From Paenarthrobacter ilicis (GTDB lineage Bacteria > Actinomycetota > Actinomycetes > Actinomycetales > Micrococcaceae): a DNA stretch of 64,000 bases. Positions 63,486 to 64,000 of the stretch are shown piece after piece. Under the pieces are notes generated by a model. It was not told the DNA's origin, did no database searches, and saw only the letters and a list, made by a program, of their open reading frames with translations. The first letter of the stretch is position 1; every line of letters starts with the position of its first letter. The DNA lies in the NCBI RefSeq assembly GCF_016907545.1, contig NZ_JAFBCD010000001.1, forward strand, positions 372,001 to 436,000, given 5' to 3'. The translations under genes and the position numbers were made by a program.

Positions 63486-64000
63486 GCCAGGATCCTTTCG
63501 CGGACCCGGGCCGCCAGGGAATCCGCGCCGGAGACCACTTTCTCCCCCAGGCCGTCGGTCTGTCCCGCCAGGCGGGCACGGGCCTCAACGTCCTTGATCG
63601 CCACAACGTTGATGTCAATATTGACCCGGGCCGTGGTGGCCGCCGCTCGTGCAGCGTCCGCGGCAGCCGCGACGTCGCTGATGACGTTGGGATTGGCGAT
63701 CTCGAAGAGCTCCGTGGCCAGCTCCACAACTTCCCCGGCCAGCCCGATCAGCTGGGCAGGTGTCTGCGCTGCCTGGACCAAAGCATCACGGATGCCCGCA
63801 GCACGGGCAGCCTTGAGCTCCTCGGTTCCGGAGGGCAGCTTGTAGGAATCGATGACGCCCTGGAAAGCGCGCTCATCGGCGTCGGCCAACTCCAGCGCCG
63901 CTGCAACCAACCGGTCCGCGGCGAGGGTGATGTGGCCAACGAGGTCCGCATGCTGCTCATAGGCCGCTCCCGTGCTGTACCGGGCCACCATGGCTACCAA
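63482..64000 (-). CDS. Cyclodeaminase/methenyl-THF cyclohydrolase-like protein (5' end outside window)
   Basis: The 172 visible residues match the cyclodeaminase (FTCD/FchA) family, an all-helical fold with ADADERAFQGVIDSYKLP, LIGLAGEVVELATELFEIANPNVISDVAAAADAARAAATTARVNIDINV and a final helix. The family normally begins about 35 residues earlier with a Gly-rich loop (PGGGSA type), so the start lies beyond the window edge. Members convert methenyl-tetrahydrofolate to formyl-tetrahydrofolate or deaminate its formimino form. Overlap with folD (ATGA) and the missing Lys in that FolD argue for the cyclohydrolase role. Confidence 0.88.
   Translation of the reverse strand: MVAMVARYSTGAAYEQHADLVGHITLAADRLVAAALELADADERAFQGVIDSYKLPSGTEELKAARAAGIRDALVQAAQTPAQLIGLAGEVVELATELFEIANPNVISDVAAAADAARAAATTARVNIDINVVAIKDVEARARLAGQTDGLGEKVVSGADSLAARVRERILA

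Overview
The window is high-GC DNA of an actinobacterium, most like Arthrobacter/Paenarthrobacter (Micrococcaceae). This rests on GC-rich codon use, ALF-repeat, DUF6318 and Asp23/AmaP proteins, a c-di-AMP riboswitch ahead of an NlpC/P60 gene, many GTG/TTG starts, and histidine-, sugar- and betaine-catabolic clusters. No insertion sequence, prophage or CRISPR array was seen.

Layout. 1-9.9 kb: the end of a membrane-anchored ALF-repeat protein, then a histidine-utilisation locus (IclR-type hutR, hutU, hutH, and on the other strand hutG downstream of a purine-type NCS2 permease). Four copies of a HutR-like palindrome lie before hutR (two), hutU and hutG. 10-15.5 kb: a CopC-domain protein, a riboswitch-controlled NlpC/P60 protein, a short flavoprotein, a tandem universal stress protein, a low-GC orphan gene and a DJ-1/Hsp31-like protein. 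15.5-29.3 kb: a biosynthetic locus read leftward: a 97-residue secreted repeat protein, a 3519-residue three-module peptide synthetase (C-A-T x3, thioesterase), MbtH, a DrrAB-like ABC exporter and a phosphopantetheinyl transferase. All three adenylation domains show almost the same specificity residues, suggesting a peptide with the same, probably basic, residue three times. 29.4-33.4 kb: a cation diffusion facilitator, a small metallopeptidase, a PfkB sugar kinase, an EamA transporter and three tRNA genes (Glu, Asp, Phe).

33.4-46.7 kb: a hypothetical protein, a secreted protein/lipoprotein pair, a six-gene translationally coupled Asp23/DUF2273/AmaP operon ending in an AlkD-like repair gene, an XRE regulator, an alpha-glucoside-type ABC importer with its LacI regulator and operator, and exonuclease III. 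46.8-50.7 kb: an HdeD-like protein and a NarL-type two-component system divergent from a secreted HbpS-like haem-binding protein, resembling the SenS/SenR/HbpS system, followed by an ankyrin lipoprotein. 50.7-54.3 kb: thiolase and 3-oxoacid CoA-transferase genes divergent from an IclR regulator with repeated operator-like sites. 54.3-64 kb: an acetyltransferase, a fasciclin lipoprotein, a BCCT betaine-type carrier and a one-carbon oxidation operon (cyclodeaminase-like cyclohydrolase, FolD, FdhF/YdeP, glutathione-independent formaldehyde dehydrogenase, IclR). This operon probably continues beyond the window into demethylation genes. Its FolD lacks the usual catalytic lysine and sits next to a separate cyclohydrolase, suggesting a split of the two activities.
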